Source: Pseudomonadota bacterium (GTDB lineage Bacteria > Pseudomonadota > Gammaproteobacteria > Burkholderiales > Thiobacteraceae). Taken from it: a DNA stretch of 64,000 bases. The notes under the pieces are model-generated. The model was not told the origin of the DNA. It did no database searches and worked only from the letters and a program-made list of their open reading frames with translations. The stretch is taken from NCBI GenBank assembly GCA_021812385.1, contig JAKANO010000009.1:1-64000 (forward strand), in the 5' to 3' direction. A program made the translations under genes and the position numbers. Below, in pieces: positions 27,067-36,622 of this stretch (positions within the stretch are counted from its first letter, which is position 1; every line of letters starts with the position of its first letter).

Positions 27067-27759
27067 ATGAAATTCTATAAATCCTGGGTGAAAACCCTTT
27101 GCGGTGTGGGTTCTGCCTTGTTCTTGTTTGGCGCATCCACCAATACGCATGCCACAGTTGCACTTTTTGCAGGCACACACACCGTAGATACGGTTATACC
27201 TTTAACAGGAGGAAGCTGGCAATATCAATATCAACTTTTCAACGACTCTAACACTAGCGTGGGATTTCTACCCAATGGTGTAACTGAGAATTTAATTTCT
27301 TGGGACTTGCCATGGTTTTCACTGGGTGGAATCTCGCTCGCATCCATTACTTCGCCGACAGGATGGAGTTATAGTATTGAAACTGTCGGTGCTCCGAATC
27401 TCGCTACCGGTTGGGCTGGGATTTGGGGTGATGGGGCTTATGTTTTCTCCCCGCCCTTCGACACCATTACTCAAGTGCTCCATTGGTACGATGCTTCCGG
27501 GACAGCAGCAGTCCAATATCAATCTTCGTTATCTGGGTTTGGCTATACTGCACTTTACGCGCCTACATACGCCCCCTATCAGGCAGCTGTCGAAATTGCC
27601 CAGATAAATATTTTCTCCAACACTACACTTGTTACTGCTGATCCGGTCTATCCGAATTCGCCCTATGTATTCGGTACGGTTCCGGAGCCAGGTGTAATGG
27701 CTTTGCTGCTTGTAGGTTTAACGAGCCTGGCTTTCGTGCGGCGGAAAAAAACGTTGTAA
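27067..27759 (+). CDS. PEP-CTERM sorted exported protein
   Basis: A signal peptide (LCGVGSALFLFGASTNTHA) and a PEP-CTERM tail (VPEPGVMALLLVGLTSLAFVRRKK) flank a Ser/Thr/Tyr-rich beta-type body. The tail is the recognition signal of the EpsH exosortase system, which processes proteins at the envelope, often in exopolysaccharide-making betaproteobacteria. The exosortase is not in the window. The start at 27067 (MKFYKSW) is preferred over an ATG at 27046. It has its own promoter and terminator. Confidence 0.87.
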   Translation: MKFYKSWVKTLCGVGSALFLFGASTNTHATVALFAGTHTVDTVIPLTGGSWQYQYQLFNDSNTSVGFLPNGVTENLISWDLPWFSLGGISLASITSPTGWSYSIETVGAPNLATGWAGIWGDGAYVFSPPFDTITQVLHWYDASGTAAVQYQSSLSGFGYTALYAPTYAPYQAAVEIAQINIFSNTTLVTADPVYPNSPYVFGTVPEPGVMALLLVGLTSLAFVRRKKTL

Positions 27760-27769
27760 TCATTAAAGA

Positions 27770-27797
27770 GGCGCTAGATATTCTAGCGCCCCTTTTT
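27770..27797. terminator. Rho-independent terminator
   Basis: A 9-bp perfect stem (GGCGCTAGA / TCTAGCGCC) with a 3-base loop is followed by CCTTTTT; it ends the PEP-CTERM gene and faces the convergent SUMF1-like gene. Confidence 0.85.
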
Positions 27798-27859
27798 GTT
27801 TTATTACGATCTCTAAAATTCGAGGTTTTACTTTCCCGCCTGTAAGGCGGCACCCCGAT

Positions 27860-28678
27860 TTATTCCGTTCCTCTTGTAACTTCCCGCAACACCCGAAACC
27901 CCAGCACCGAATAGCGCGTATCCGGCGTGGCCGCCGCGCGGTAGTTGACGCGCATCAGGTGCGGTTCGCAGTGGTAAGAGCCGCCGCGGCGCACGCGTTG
28001 CGTGCCGCTGGTTGGGCCTTGCGGGTCGGTGCTTGGAGAAACCGCGTAGTAGTTCTCGCTGTAACGGTCGGCAACCCATTCCCAGGCATTGCCCAGCATG
28101 TCGTACAGACCCCAGGCGTTGGCCGGTTTGCTGCCGACTGGTTGCGGTTCGTCCTTGGAATTTTTGATATACCAGGCCTGTTCGGCGAGTTTTTCCTTGG
28201 GGAAGGGGCGTGCGTCGGTGCTGCCGGCGCGCGCGGCGTATTCCCATTCGGCTTCGCTGGGTAGGCGATAGACCTGGGTTTTTTCCTTGGCGTTGAGTTT
28301 CTTGATGAAGCGCTGCGCATCGTTCCAAGAGACCGAGACCACCGGTAGGCGCTGCCAATCCGTGCGTCGCCAATATGCACTCGGACCGGGGCGCGTGCCC
28401 ATCAATTTCAGCCACTGGCCTTGTGTCACTTCGGTTGCGCCGAGCCAAAAAACGCGGCTGATACGTACTTTATGCGCGGGCGTTTCGTCTTGAATCGACT
28501 GCACATCGCCATCCGGCAACTCGAATGCGGTGTCGTCCACTTGGGGGTTGCCCATGATGAAGCTGCCGGCGGGGATGCGCACGAAGCGCATGTCGAGGCT
28601 GTTATGCCACGACTCGGCCAAGCCGGCGCCGCTGCCAAGCAGCGAGCAGAGCAGCAACGCCAGGCGCAAGTGGTTCAT
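27860..28678 (-). CDS. Secreted SUMF1/FGE-like protein lacking the second active-site Cys
   Basis: A signal peptide (LALLLCSLLGSGAGLA) precedes a formylglycine-generating-enzyme-type domain: FVRIPAGSFIMG, VTQGQWLKLMG, PVVSVSWNDAQRFIKKLN, YRLPSEAEWEYAARAG, GLYDMLGNAWEWVAD, VRRGGSYHC and LGFRVLRE. True FGE uses two copper-binding Cys spaced C-x4-C in GGSxxC; here Cys237 is present but the partner position is Met242. Many such proteins are not formylglycine makers. No sulfatase is nearby. The start overlaps the stop of the STAS-like gene (ATGA). Confidence 0.83.
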   Translation of the reverse strand: MNHLRLALLLCSLLGSGAGLAESWHNSLDMRFVRIPAGSFIMGNPQVDDTAFELPDGDVQSIQDETPAHKVRISRVFWLGATEVTQGQWLKLMGTRPGPSAYWRRTDWQRLPVVSVSWNDAQRFIKKLNAKEKTQVYRLPSEAEWEYAARAGSTDARPFPKEKLAEQAWYIKNSKDEPQPVGSKPANAWGLYDMLGNAWEWVADRYSENYYAVSPSTDPQGPTSGTQRVRRGGSYHCEPHLMRVNYRAAATPDTRYSVLGFRVLREVTRGTE

Positions 28679-29040
28679 GCTGCCGGCGGCAATTCGCTAT
28701 CGGTGAGCCAACGCACGGCTTCATCGTAGTCGCTGAAGACTTCGATATCGGCCTCGAAATAGAAGCGTTGCAGCCACGCGCTCCAGGTAATCCATTGGTT
28801 GTCGGTGACGATGGCGACTTTGCCGAATTGATATTGGTGCTCGCGGGTGAATTTGATTTCTTCCCAGGCCACGTCCACGGTGTAGCGCAGCATATCGCGC
28901 AGATCGACCAGCAGATTGGCGATGCCCTGCAATTTGATGTCGTACAGCACATGCTCTTCGAACTGCTTGAAATCGGCGAGCGTGAACTCGCCCAGCACGG
29001 CGACGTTGACCAGATTATTTTTGAAATCGATGGCAATCAT
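28675..29040 (-). CDS. SpoIIAA-like (STAS-related) small protein
   Basis: A 121-residue soluble protein with alternating strands and helices (MIAIDFKNNLVNVAVLGEFTLADFKQFEEHV, ANLLVDLRDM, KVAIVTDNQWITW, EVFSDYDEAVRWL). This is the SpoIIAA-like / DUF3478 pattern, whose members are lipid-binding or STAS/SEC14-like and unassigned in function. It precedes the SUMF1-like gene with a 4-base overlap. Confidence 0.75.
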   Translation of the reverse strand: MIAIDFKNNLVNVAVLGEFTLADFKQFEEHVLYDIKLQGIANLLVDLRDMLRYTVDVAWEEIKFTREHQYQFGKVAIVTDNQWITWSAWLQRFYFEADIEVFSDYDEAVRWLTDSELPPAA

Positions 29041-29062
29041 GTGCGAATTTCCTTGTTGTAAT

Positions 29063-29917
29063 TTACTTAACTATAGTGGACGCGCGCTGTGTCCACAACA
29101 CGCTGAAGATGCCGCTCAACACAATCAGCGCCATACCGAGCCAGGATAGCTTATCCAGCCACTCGCCCCACAACAAAATGCCGAACAAGCTGGCGAATAC
29201 CACTGTGGTATAGGCGAGGCTGCCGACCACCAGCGTCTTGCCGACGCGGTAGGCGCGGGTCATGGCCAACTGCGCCAGGGTGGCGCTGGCGCCCAAGCCG
29301 AGCAGGATCGGCAAGTGACGCCATGCGAGCGGATGGAAAATGTGGAGCAGCATCCAAGCGCCGGCGCCGAGGGTGGCCACCAAGGTGAAATAAAACACTA
29401 CGCGCCATTCCGGCTCGCCTTGTTTGCCGAGTTGATTGACGTTGAAATAAGCGATACCGGCCAAGAAGCCGGAGGCCAGCCCCATCAGGCCCGCAGCCGA
29501 TTGCTCCGAGCCCAAGGTCGGGCGCAGCAGCAGTACCACGCCGGAGAAGCCGACCAAGATCGCGCCGACCAATTCCCAGTGCAATTTTTCTTTCAGGAAC
29601 AGCGTGAGCAAAATGGCCAGGAACAACGGCGCGGTGTAGTTGAGCGTGATCGCCGTCGCCAGCGGTAGCGCGCTGATAGCGTAAAAGAACAGCATCAGCG
29701 CGAAAAACCCGGACAAGCCGCGCCACACATGCGTCGCGACATGGGGCGTGGCCAGCGGCAGTTTTTGCACGCGCACGATGGTGAAGATCACCACCAAGCC
29801 GATCGCGGAACGGTAGAACACCAGTTCGGCGCTGGAGAAATAAGCGCTGCCGAGCTTGACGAACACGCCCATGATGGCGAACAACAGGCCGGCGACGACC
29901 ATCCAGCTAGATTTCAT
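29063..29917 (-). CDS. EamA/DMT-family transporter
   Basis: A second EamA exporter with ten membrane segments; repeat one ends in ALPLATAITLNYTAPLFLAILLTLFLKEKL and repeat two in YRVGKTLVVGSLAYTTVVFASLFGILLWGEWL, both typical. Substrate unknown. The gene starts 57 bases downstream of the Rieske oxygenase stop and may be co-transcribed with it. Confidence 0.87.
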   Translation of the reverse strand: MKSSWMVVAGLLFAIMGVFVKLGSAYFSSAELVFYRSAIGLVVIFTIVRVQKLPLATPHVATHVWRGLSGFFALMLFFYAISALPLATAITLNYTAPLFLAILLTLFLKEKLHWELVGAILVGFSGVVLLLRPTLGSEQSAAGLMGLASGFLAGIAYFNVNQLGKQGEPEWRVVFYFTLVATLGAGAWMLLHIFHPLAWRHLPILLGLGASATLAQLAMTRAYRVGKTLVVGSLAYTTVVFASLFGILLWGEWLDKLSWLGMALIVLSGIFSVLWTQRASTIVK

Positions 29918-29974
29918 GAGAACTCACCACAGAAAAGATCGATTCTTGTTTGGGGAAGTGGTGATACAGAGGCG

Positions 29975-31078
29975 TTACAAATGTGGTTCGATCTGCCGCC
30001 GCAGGTATTCGTGGAAGTGCACCATGCCATCTTCCATCGGCGATTGGTATGGGCCGACTTCATTGTCGCCGCGCTGCCACAGCGCCTTGCGGCCGTCTTG
30101 CATGCGCTGGCAGATTTCGTCGTCCTCGATTGCGGTCTCGCGATAGGCGGCTTGCTCGGCTTCGACGAACTCGCGCTCGAATAGCGCGATGTCTTCCGGA
30201 TAGTAAAACTCGACCACGTTGACGCAAGACTCGGCTGAGGTCGGCCATACCGTGCTCACCACCAGCACGTGCGGATACCACTCCACCATAATGTTGGGGT
30301 AGTAGGTGAGCCAGATCGCGCCATGCGCCGGCGCTTTGCCTTCGCGGTATTTCAAGACTTGCTCGTGCCATTTTTGATAGGTCGGCGAGCCGGGTTTGGA
30401 CAGGGCTTTATGCACGCCTACGGTTTGCACGCTGTAGTTCTCGCCGTATTCCCATTTCAAATCCTCGCAATTGACGAAGTGGCTCAGGCCCGGGTGAAAC
30501 GGCGCGACGTGATAATCCTCCAAATAGACTTCGATGAAGTTCTTCCAGCTATACGGATGGTGGTCGATCTTCACGCTATCCAGCATGTAATCGGAAAAAT
30601 CCAAATCTTTCAGCACGCCTAATTGCGCCAGATCCTGCGCGACATTGCGCGGGCCGTTGAACAGCAGGCCGTTCCAATTTTGCAGCGGGGTTTTAGCGAG
30701 ATCGAGACAAGGGTTGCCGGGGAAGTGCGGCGCGCCCAACAACTTGCCTTGCATGTCATAGGTCCAGCGATGCAGGGGACAGACGATGTTCTTGGCGTTG
30801 CCGCGATCCTTCAGGATCAGCGCTTGGCGATGGCGGCACACATTCGACAGCAGTTCGATGCCGTGTGCGTTGCGCACCAACACCTTGCCCGCATCGGGCC
30901 AATCCAGAACGTGATAATCCCCGACTCGGGGCACCATCAATTCGTGGCCGATATAACCTGGGCCATTGGCGAATAAATGTTGTTTTTCGAGCTCGAAAAT
31001 CTTGGAATCGAAGTACCACTCAATGGGGAGCTGCGTCGCGTTCGGCCGCAGCACCGAGGAAGTGGGGAGGTCAGACAT
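29975..31078 (-). CDS. Rieske-type ring-hydroxylating oxygenase alpha subunit
   Basis: A 367-residue oxygenase. The Rieske [2Fe-2S] site is C81-x-H83 (NVCRHRQA) and C100-x2-H103 (VCPLHRWTY). The mononuclear iron site is YLEDYHVAPFHPG with D188, H190 and H195; the third carboxylate should lie in the C-terminal EDDEICQRMQDG region. The substrate is unknown and no beta subunit or dedicated reductase is adjacent. A weak Fur-like sequence lies ~100 bases upstream. Confidence 0.85.
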   Translation of the reverse strand: MSDLPTSSVLRPNATQLPIEWYFDSKIFELEKQHLFANGPGYIGHELMVPRVGDYHVLDWPDAGKVLVRNAHGIELLSNVCRHRQALILKDRGNAKNIVCPLHRWTYDMQGKLLGAPHFPGNPCLDLAKTPLQNWNGLLFNGPRNVAQDLAQLGVLKDLDFSDYMLDSVKIDHHPYSWKNFIEVYLEDYHVAPFHPGLSHFVNCEDLKWEYGENYSVQTVGVHKALSKPGSPTYQKWHEQVLKYREGKAPAHGAIWLTYYPNIMVEWYPHVLVVSTVWPTSAESCVNVVEFYYPEDIALFEREFVEAEQAAYRETAIEDDEICQRMQDGRKALWQRGDNEVGPYQSPMEDGMVHFHEYLRRQIEPHL

Positions 31079-31273
31079 ACAGTTTACCTATCGAGTTGGG
31101 GCTCACACAGCGACAGAACCATATGCCGCGTTACCGCACAAACCCGGTCGTTCCAAATAACGTTTGGAAGCCGTTGTTCTAAAATGATAATTATGTCCGA
31201 AATCAGGGGGTGGGGCAAGGCTGGGCAGTGGCTGAGCACCTGCTGACCTACTGGATTGCGCCTGCATCCGACA

Positions 31274-31303
31274 TTGACCAAATAGGCCAAATTACGGTAT
31301 TTT
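31274..31303 (+). promoter_or_regulatory. Predicted promoter of the xseB-ispA-dxs operon
   Basis: TTGACC (31274-31279) and TATTTT (31298-31303) are 18 bases apart; the start would fall near 31310, 17 bases before the xseB ATG. Confidence 0.45.
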
Positions 31304-31326
31304 AAGGGTTTTCACGCGGAGTCAGC

Positions 31327-31560
31327 ATGAGTAAAACCGCGAAAGTACCGGCATTCGAAGATGCCTTGGCGGAATTGGAGAAAATCGTCGCCAATATGGA
31401 ATCCGGGCAGTTGCCGCTGGAAGAGTCCTTGGTGGCCTACAAACGCGGCACGGAACTGCTTAAATTTTGCCAGCAAAAAATCCAGGATGCGGAACAGCAG
31501 GTGCGCATTCTGACCGAAGCGAATCAACTCGAAATTTTCCCTAGTGATAAATCCGTCTGA
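31327..31560 (+). CDS. xseB: Exodeoxyribonuclease VII small subunit
   Basis: A 77-residue protein with the family core FEDALAELEKIVANMESGQLPLEESLVAYKRG and a coiled-coil C-terminal half. It assembles with XseA to degrade single-stranded DNA. It starts the xseB-ispA-dxs operon and overlaps ispA by 17 bases, an order shared with many proteobacteria. Confidence 0.95.
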   Translation: MSKTAKVPAFEDALAELEKIVANMESGQLPLEESLVAYKRGTELLKFCQQKIQDAEQQVRILTEANQLEIFPSDKSV

Positions 31561-32440
31561 TTTCCAGGCCTGGCTTTGCAGCGTGCAAGCCCGCATGGAG
31601 CAAGTCTTGGCACGCACCTTGCCCGCAGCGGAGATTGTGCCGCAACGGCTGCATGCGGCCATGCGCTATGCGGTGCTGGGCGGTGGCAAGCGCGTGCGGC
31701 CGTTGCTGGTGTTCGCGGCCGGTGAAGTGGCTGGCACGCATGCGGATCGCTTGGAAATCGCGGCGGCGGCGGTGGAGATGATTCACGCTTATTCGCTGGT
31801 GCACGATGATTTGCCGTGCATGGACGACGATGTGTTGCGGCGCGGCAAGCCCACGGTGCACGTCGAGTTCGACGAAGCCACCGCGCTGCTGGTGGGCGAT
31901 AGCCTGCAAAGCCTGGCGTTCCAATTGTTGGCGCAGTATCCGCTGGCGCACGATGCGCACAAGCAATTGGAGATGGTGACCTTGCTGGCGGTGGCCGCCG
32001 GTTCGCGCGGCATGGCGGGCGGTCAAGCCATCGATTTGGCTTCGGTAGGCAAAACCCTGAGCTTGCCGGAATTGGAATTGATGCACATCCATAAGACCGG
32101 GGCGCTGATTCGTGCCGCGGTGATGCTCGGCGCTTTGTGCGGCGAGCTGAGCGCAGCCAAAATGGCCAAGCTCGATCACTTCGCAAAATGTATTGGCCTC
32201 GCGTTTCAAGTGGTGGATGATGTGTTGGATGCGGAAGCCAGCACCGCGACTCTGGGCAAGACGGCGGGCAAGGATGCGCAGCAAAATAAGCCCACCTACG
32301 TCAGCCTATTGGGCGTGGCGCAAGCCAAAGCTTTAGCCGAGCGCTTGCGCCAAGATGCGCAAGATGCGTTGGATGGCTTCGGCGCCAAGGCGCAGCGCTT
32401 GCGCGCGCTGGCCGATTTCATTGTATTGCGCTCCTTTTAA
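31544..32440 (+). CDS. ispA: Farnesyl diphosphate synthase
   Basis: It condenses IPP with DMAPP and geranyl-PP to farnesyl-PP. The first Asp-rich motif is DDLPCMDDD and the second DDVLD; GGKRVRPLL and the GQAIDL segment are also present. GTG start inside the xseB end (17-base overlap), which suggests translational coupling. Length of 298 residues is normal. Confidence 0.95.
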   Translation: MINPSDFQAWLCSVQARMEQVLARTLPAAEIVPQRLHAAMRYAVLGGGKRVRPLLVFAAGEVAGTHADRLEIAAAAVEMIHAYSLVHDDLPCMDDDVLRRGKPTVHVEFDEATALLVGDSLQSLAFQLLAQYPLAHDAHKQLEMVTLLAVAAGSRGMAGGQAIDLASVGKTLSLPELELMHIHKTGALIRAAVMLGALCGELSAAKMAKLDHFAKCIGLAFQVVDDVLDAEASTATLGKTAGKDAQQNKPTYVSLLGVAQAKALAERLRQDAQDALDGFGAKAQRLRALADFIVLRSF

Positions 32441-32452
32441 AGCGGCGGTTCC

Positions 32453-34339
32453 ATGGCAGATTCCCTACTCGAAAGCATCAACGATCCGCATCAATTGCGC
32501 CAACTCGCGCGCAAGGATTTGCCCAAGCTTGCAGAAGAGTTGCGCGCGTTTTTGATTGAAAGCGTTTCCAAAACCGGCGGCCATCTCGCGTCCAATCTGG
32601 GCACGGTAGAACTGACGCTGGCGCTGCACTACGTGTTCAACACGCCGGAAGATCGGCTGGTGTGGGACGTGGGGCATCAAACTTATACGCACAAAATTCT
32701 CACCGGGCGCCGCGAGGCGATGAGCCGGCTGCGCATGCTGGGCGGCATCGCTGGTTTTCCCAAGCGCGACGAGAGTCCCTACGATACCTTCGGCACCGGT
32801 CACTCCAGCACTTCGATCAGCGCCGCCTTCGGCATGGCGGTGGCGGCCAAGCGCTTGAATCTGGAACGGCGCGTGGTGGCGGTGATCGGCGACGGCGCGC
32901 TCACCGGCGGCATGGCGCTGGAAGCCTTGAACAACGCCGGCGCCAACGACGCCAATCTGCTGGTGATCTTGAACGACAATGAAATGTCGATCTCGCCCAA
33001 TGTCGGCGCGCTCAATCACTATCTCGCCAAATTATTGTCGGGCCGTTTCTATAACACGGTCAGGAAGCGCGGCGGCATGGTGCTGGACGTTTTGCCACCG
33101 ATCAAGGAGCTGGCCAAGCGCGCGGAAGAACACATGAAGGGCATGGTGGTGCCGAGCACCTTGTTCGAGGAATTCGGCTTCAATTATGTCGGCCCGATCG
33201 ACGGCCATGATCTGGATTCGCTGATCGATACCCTGACCAACATCAAGCAGCTCGAAGGCCCGCAGTTTCTGCACATCGTCACCAAGAAGGGCCAGGGCTA
33301 CAAACTGGCCGAGGACGACCCGTGCCTGTATCACGGCGTGGCGAAGTTCGATCCGGTCAGCGGCGTGGCGCAAAAAGCCGGCAGCAAACCCACTTATACG
33401 CACATCTTCGGCGACTGGCTGTGCGACATGGCCGTCGCCGATTGGCGCTTGGTCGGTATCACCCCGGCGATGCGCGAAGGTTCTGGCATGGTGCGTTTTT
33501 CCGAGGAACATCCGGATCGCTATTTCGATGTGGGCATCGCCGAACAGCATGCGCTCACCTTCGCCGCCGGCATGGCCTGCGACGGCATGAAGCCGGTGGT
33601 GGCGATCTATTCGACGTTTTTGCAGCGCGCTTACGATCAACTGATCCACGATGTGGCGCTGCAAAATCTGCCGGTGGTGTTCGCCATCGATCGCGCCGGC
33701 CTAGTGGGCGCGGATGGTCCGACCCACGCGGGCGCTTTCGATTTGTCTTTCCTGCGCTGCATCCCAAACATGACAGTGATGGCGCCGTCGGACGAGAACG
33801 AATGCCGGCAGATGCTGTACACCGCGTTCACCCTGAATGGCCCGGCAGCGGTGCGCTATCCGCGCGGCAGCGGTGTGGGTGCGAAAATCGAGGCCGAGAT
33901 GCAGGCGCTGCCTATCGGCCAAGGCCGCGTGTTGCGCAACGGCGAAAAAGTCGCGCTATTGGCCTTCGGCAGCATGGTGCAGCCGGCCTTGGCGGCGGCG
34001 GAAGAATTGAATGCGACGGTGGCCGACATGCGCTTCGTTAAACCGCTGGACGAGGCGCTGATCAAGCAATTGCTGCAAAGCCACGACCTGCTGGTCACCC
34101 TGGAAGAGAACGTGATCCAAGGCGGCGCGGGCAGCGCGGTGGCCGAGTATTTGAGCAAGATCGGCTCGACCAAGCGCGTGGTTTTACTGGGCTTGCCGGA
34201 CCGGTTTGTGGAGCATGGCGACCCGGCGGTGCTGCTGGCGAGCTGCGGTCTGGACGTGGTCGGCATCGTGGATACCATTAAACATAGTACCCGAGTTCTT
34301 TACTCAACTATTGACCTGGCGTATACTGTCGTCAAATGA
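32453..34339 (+). CDS. dxs: 1-deoxy-D-xylulose-5-phosphate synthase
   Basis: It makes DXP from pyruvate and glyceraldehyde 3-phosphate with thiamine diphosphate, the entry step of the MEP isoprenoid pathway. Seen: [19 protein letters not shown], the ThDP motif [25 protein letters not shown], and the catalytic Glu in [21 protein letters not shown] and a transketolase C-domain follow. Length of 628 residues is standard. It lies 12 bases after ispA; ispH of the same pathway is at 57713. Confidence 0.97.
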   Translation: MADSLLESINDPHQLRQLARKDLPKLAEELRAFLIESVSKTGGHLASNLGTVELTLALHYVFNTPEDRLVWDVGHQTYTHKILTGRREAMSRLRMLGGIAGFPKRDESPYDTFGTGHSSTSISAAFGMAVAAKRLNLERRVVAVIGDGALTGGMALEALNNAGANDANLLVILNDNEMSISPNVGALNHYLAKLLSGRFYNTVRKRGGMVLDVLPPIKELAKRAEEHMKGMVVPSTLFEEFGFNYVGPIDGHDLDSLIDTLTNIKQLEGPQFLHIVTKKGQGYKLAEDDPCLYHGVAKFDPVSGVAQKAGSKPTYTHIFGDWLCDMAVADWRLVGITPAMREGSGMVRFSEEHPDRYFDVGIAEQHALTFAAGMACDGMKPVVAIYSTFLQRAYDQLIHDVALQNLPVVFAIDRAGLVGADGPTHAGAFDLSFLRCIPNMTVMAPSDENECRQMLYTAFTLNGPAAVRYPRGSGVGAKIEAEMQALPIGQGRVLRNGEKVALLAFGSMVQPALAAAEELNATVADMRFVKPLDEALIKQLLQSHDLLVTLEENVIQGGAGSAVAEYLSKIGSTKRVVLLGLPDRFVEHGDPAVLLASCGLDVVGIVDTIKHSTRVLYSTIDLAYTVVK

Positions 34340-34362
34340 ACTCGAATTGCCAGGATAACGCC

Positions 34363-35166
34363 ATGAATCAATGTGAAAATCTTCCGATCGCCGACGTCCA
34401 GTCGACGCCCGATACGCGCCAGATCGCGATCAACCAAGTCGGCATCAAGTCGGTGCGCCACCCGGTACGGGTCGCGGACAAGAGCGCGGGCGTGCAGCAC
34501 ACCATCGCCAATTTCAATATGTACGTGTATCTGCCGCAGCATTTCAAGGGCACGCATATGTCGCGCTTCCTGGAAATTCTGAACGGCTATGAGCGCGAGA
34601 TTTCGGTCGAGTCGTTCGAGGACATGTTGCGGCAAATGGTTGTCAAACTCGAAGCCGAATCCGGTATTGTCGAAATGACCTTCCCTTACTTCATCAATAA
34701 AACCGCGCCGGTTTCCGGCGTGCAAAGCTTAATGGATTATGAAGTCACCTTTACCGGCGAGATCGATAAAGGCGCTTATCATCAGACCATGAAAGTGGTG
34801 GTGCCGGTCACCAGCCTGTGCCCGTGCTCGAAAAAGATTTCCGACTACGGCGCACACAACCAGCGCTCGCACGTCACTATCACCGCGCGTACCAACACCT
34901 TCATCTGGATCGAGGAAGTCGTGCGCATGGCCGAAGAACAAGCTTCTTGCGAGGTGTATGGCCTGCTCAAGCGTCCGGATGAGAAATACGTCACCGAGCG
35001 CGCTTACGACAACCCCAAGTTCGTCGAAGACATGGTGCGCGATGTGGCGGCAGTGTTGAATGCAGACAAGCGCATCGATGCCTACGTGGTGGAGTCGGAG
35101 AACTTTGAATCGATCCATAACCACTCGGCGTATGCGCTGATCGAACGCGATAAGACCAAGAAATAA
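34363..35166 (+). CDS. folE2: GTP cyclohydrolase FolE2 (type IB)
   Basis: It converts GTP to 7,8-dihydroneopterin triphosphate for folate synthesis; type IB enzymes can use metals other than zinc. Seen: [21 protein letters not shown] at the N-terminus, the conserved Cys in [21 protein letters not shown] and the C-terminal [10 protein letters not shown]. The ATG at 34363 has CAGGA upstream and fits relatives; the ATG at 34336 overlaps the dxs stop and remains possible. A terminator follows. Whether zinc-type FolE also exists cannot be seen here. Confidence 0.93.
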   Translation: MNQCENLPIADVQSTPDTRQIAINQVGIKSVRHPVRVADKSAGVQHTIANFNMYVYLPQHFKGTHMSRFLEILNGYEREISVESFEDMLRQMVVKLEAESGIVEMTFPYFINKTAPVSGVQSLMDYEVTFTGEIDKGAYHQTMKVVVPVTSLCPCSKKISDYGAHNQRSHVTITARTNTFIWIEEVVRMAEEQASCEVYGLLKRPDEKYVTERAYDNPKFVEDMVRDVAAVLNADKRIDAYVVESENFESIHNHSAYALIERDKTKK

Positions 35167-35190
35167 GCTGCCAAGAAGTTGGAAAATAAA

Positions 35191-35222
35191 AAAAGGCGAG
35201 GAGCTGTCTCCCCGCCTTTTTT
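35191..35222. terminator. Rho-independent terminator after folE2
   Basis: AAAAGGCG pairs with CGCCTTTT, one mismatch, then GGAG with CTCC around a 4-base loop, followed by TT. A-rich sequence on the other side may let it serve the convergent protease gene as well. Confidence 0.82.
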
Positions 35223-35246
35223 GCATTCAAAGCCGCGCGTAAAAGG

Positions 35247-35894
35247 TTAATAGTTTTTAGTCAAAGTCAGCACCGTCCCTTGGCGCTTCATTTCCAGCCG
35301 CGACAAAAAACTATTGCCGAGCAAGGCAACATCGCCCGGCATGTTATCGATGACCGCGGCTTCGACCAGGTTCAAGGAAATATCGCCGACCTTCACGTTG
35401 CTGAGTATTACTCGGTAGCTTCGCGCATAGCCCGAGGCGGTGGTGACCGCGCCGCGCTGTGCCTTATCCAAGTCGATGCCCATGGCGCGTGCGTGAGCGC
35501 TGCTGATGGCTATCCAGGTGGCGCCCGTGTCGACCAAAAATTTCACGGGGCGGCCATTGATGCTGCCGTAAGTCAGGAAATGTCCGCCGCCATCGGCTTC
35601 CAGTTTGATCGATGGTTTGTTGCCGGAGACTTGTGCGGTCGAAATGCTTTGACCTAAATTGAGCGTTTGTTTTTTACCGTCAACCTCGAGTACGGCGCCG
35701 CTGGAATTAGCGCTCAGAAGTTTGACGCCATCGATCGTCTGTCCGACCGACACCACGCGCGGACTACCTTGATTGATGCTGAGCATGGCTTTGCCGTTGA
35801 ATAGGGCCGAGATTTCGACATCGGTTGCATGGGCGGTTGCCGTGAGGATTAGCCAAGCGCTTGCCCCTGCCATAAAATGACGCATCCTTACCAT
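35247..35894 (-). CDS. Secreted retropepsin-like aspartic protease
   Basis: A signal peptide (MAGASAWLILTATAHA) precedes an N-terminal beta-rich part and a single-lobe pepsin-type domain: FLVDTGATWIAIS with the catalytic Asp122, ASGYARSYRVILSNVKVGDI and ALLGNSFLSRLEMKRQG, the hallmark of the clan AA family TIGR02281. Such enzymes act as homodimers; substrates are unknown. The start at 35894 has AGGGGG upstream; a longer in-frame start at 35978 lies in the divergent gene and is rejected. Confidence 0.87.
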   Translation of the reverse strand: MVRMRHFMAGASAWLILTATAHATDVEISALFNGKAMLSINQGSPRVVSVGQTIDGVKLLSANSSGAVLEVDGKKQTLNLGQSISTAQVSGNKPSIKLEADGGGHFLTYGSINGRPVKFLVDTGATWIAISSAHARAMGIDLDKAQRGAVTTASGYARSYRVILSNVKVGDISLNLVEAAVIDNMPGDVALLGNSFLSRLEMKRQGTVLTLTKNY

Positions 35895-35909
35895 TGTCAG
35901 AGCCCCCTT

Positions 35910-36617
35910 ATGAAACCTGTTGCCATCTTTCGCCATGCCCCGACCGAAGGGCCAGGCTATTTTGCCACATTTTTGCACAGCAAAAATATTCCTTTGGAAT
36001 TGATAAAGGTGGATGAGGGCGCGCCAGTACCGAGTGACCCCGACGCATATAGCGGCCTCGTGTTCATGGGCGGGCCGATGAGTGTGAATGACGACTTACC
36101 CTGGATTGCCCCTATATTGGCGTTGATCCGTGCTGCGGTGCAGCAAGAGGTGCCGGTGTTGGGCCATTGCCTGGGCGGTCAACTCATTGCCAAGGCGCTC
36201 GGCGGCGTTGTCACCCGAAACCCGGTCAAAGAAATTGGTTGGGGCGAAGTTTCGGTTGTCGACAATCCGATTGCCCATGACTGGTGCAATGCGATACCCA
36301 ATAAATTCTCAGGCTTTCATTGGCATGGCGAGACTTTTTCCATCCCGCAAGGCGCAACGCGCATTTTGGAATCGGCGTATTGCCCGAATCAGGCTTACGC
36401 CCTGGGAAAACATTTGGGGATGCAATGCCATGTCGAAATGACGCGGGAGATGATCGAAACTTGGTGCGCGGTCGGGCAAGAAGAAATCGCCGCCGCGCAT
36501 AGCCCGGCGGTGCAAACGCCGCAGCAAATGGCGCAGGACATGGATCAAAAATTGGTGGCGCTGAATAGCGTGGCCGCGCAACTTTATATGCGCTGGATAC
36601 AGGGGTTGAAAGCCTGA
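35910..36617 (+). CDS. Class I glutamine amidotransferase domain protein (GMP synthase-like)
   Basis: A 235-residue stand-alone GATase. The triad is Cys87 in GHCLGGQLIAKALGG with His174 and Glu176 in MQCHVEMT. FMGGPMSVNDD precedes it. Relatives are annotated as GMP synthase-like or as gamma-glutamyl-hydrolysing enzymes; the acceptor is unknown and no synthetase domain is attached. The start at 35910 (MKPVAIFRHAP) follows CCCCTT and leaves 15 bases to the divergent protease gene. The TraB gene follows after 5 bases. Confidence 0.85.
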   Translation: MKPVAIFRHAPTEGPGYFATFLHSKNIPLELIKVDEGAPVPSDPDAYSGLVFMGGPMSVNDDLPWIAPILALIRAAVQQEVPVLGHCLGGQLIAKALGGVVTRNPVKEIGWGEVSVVDNPIAHDWCNAIPNKFSGFHWHGETFSIPQGATRILESAYCPNQAYALGKHLGMQCHVEMTREMIETWCAVGQEEIAAAHSPAVQTPQQMAQDMDQKLVALNSVAAQLYMRWIQGLKA

Positions 36618-36622
36618 AAACG

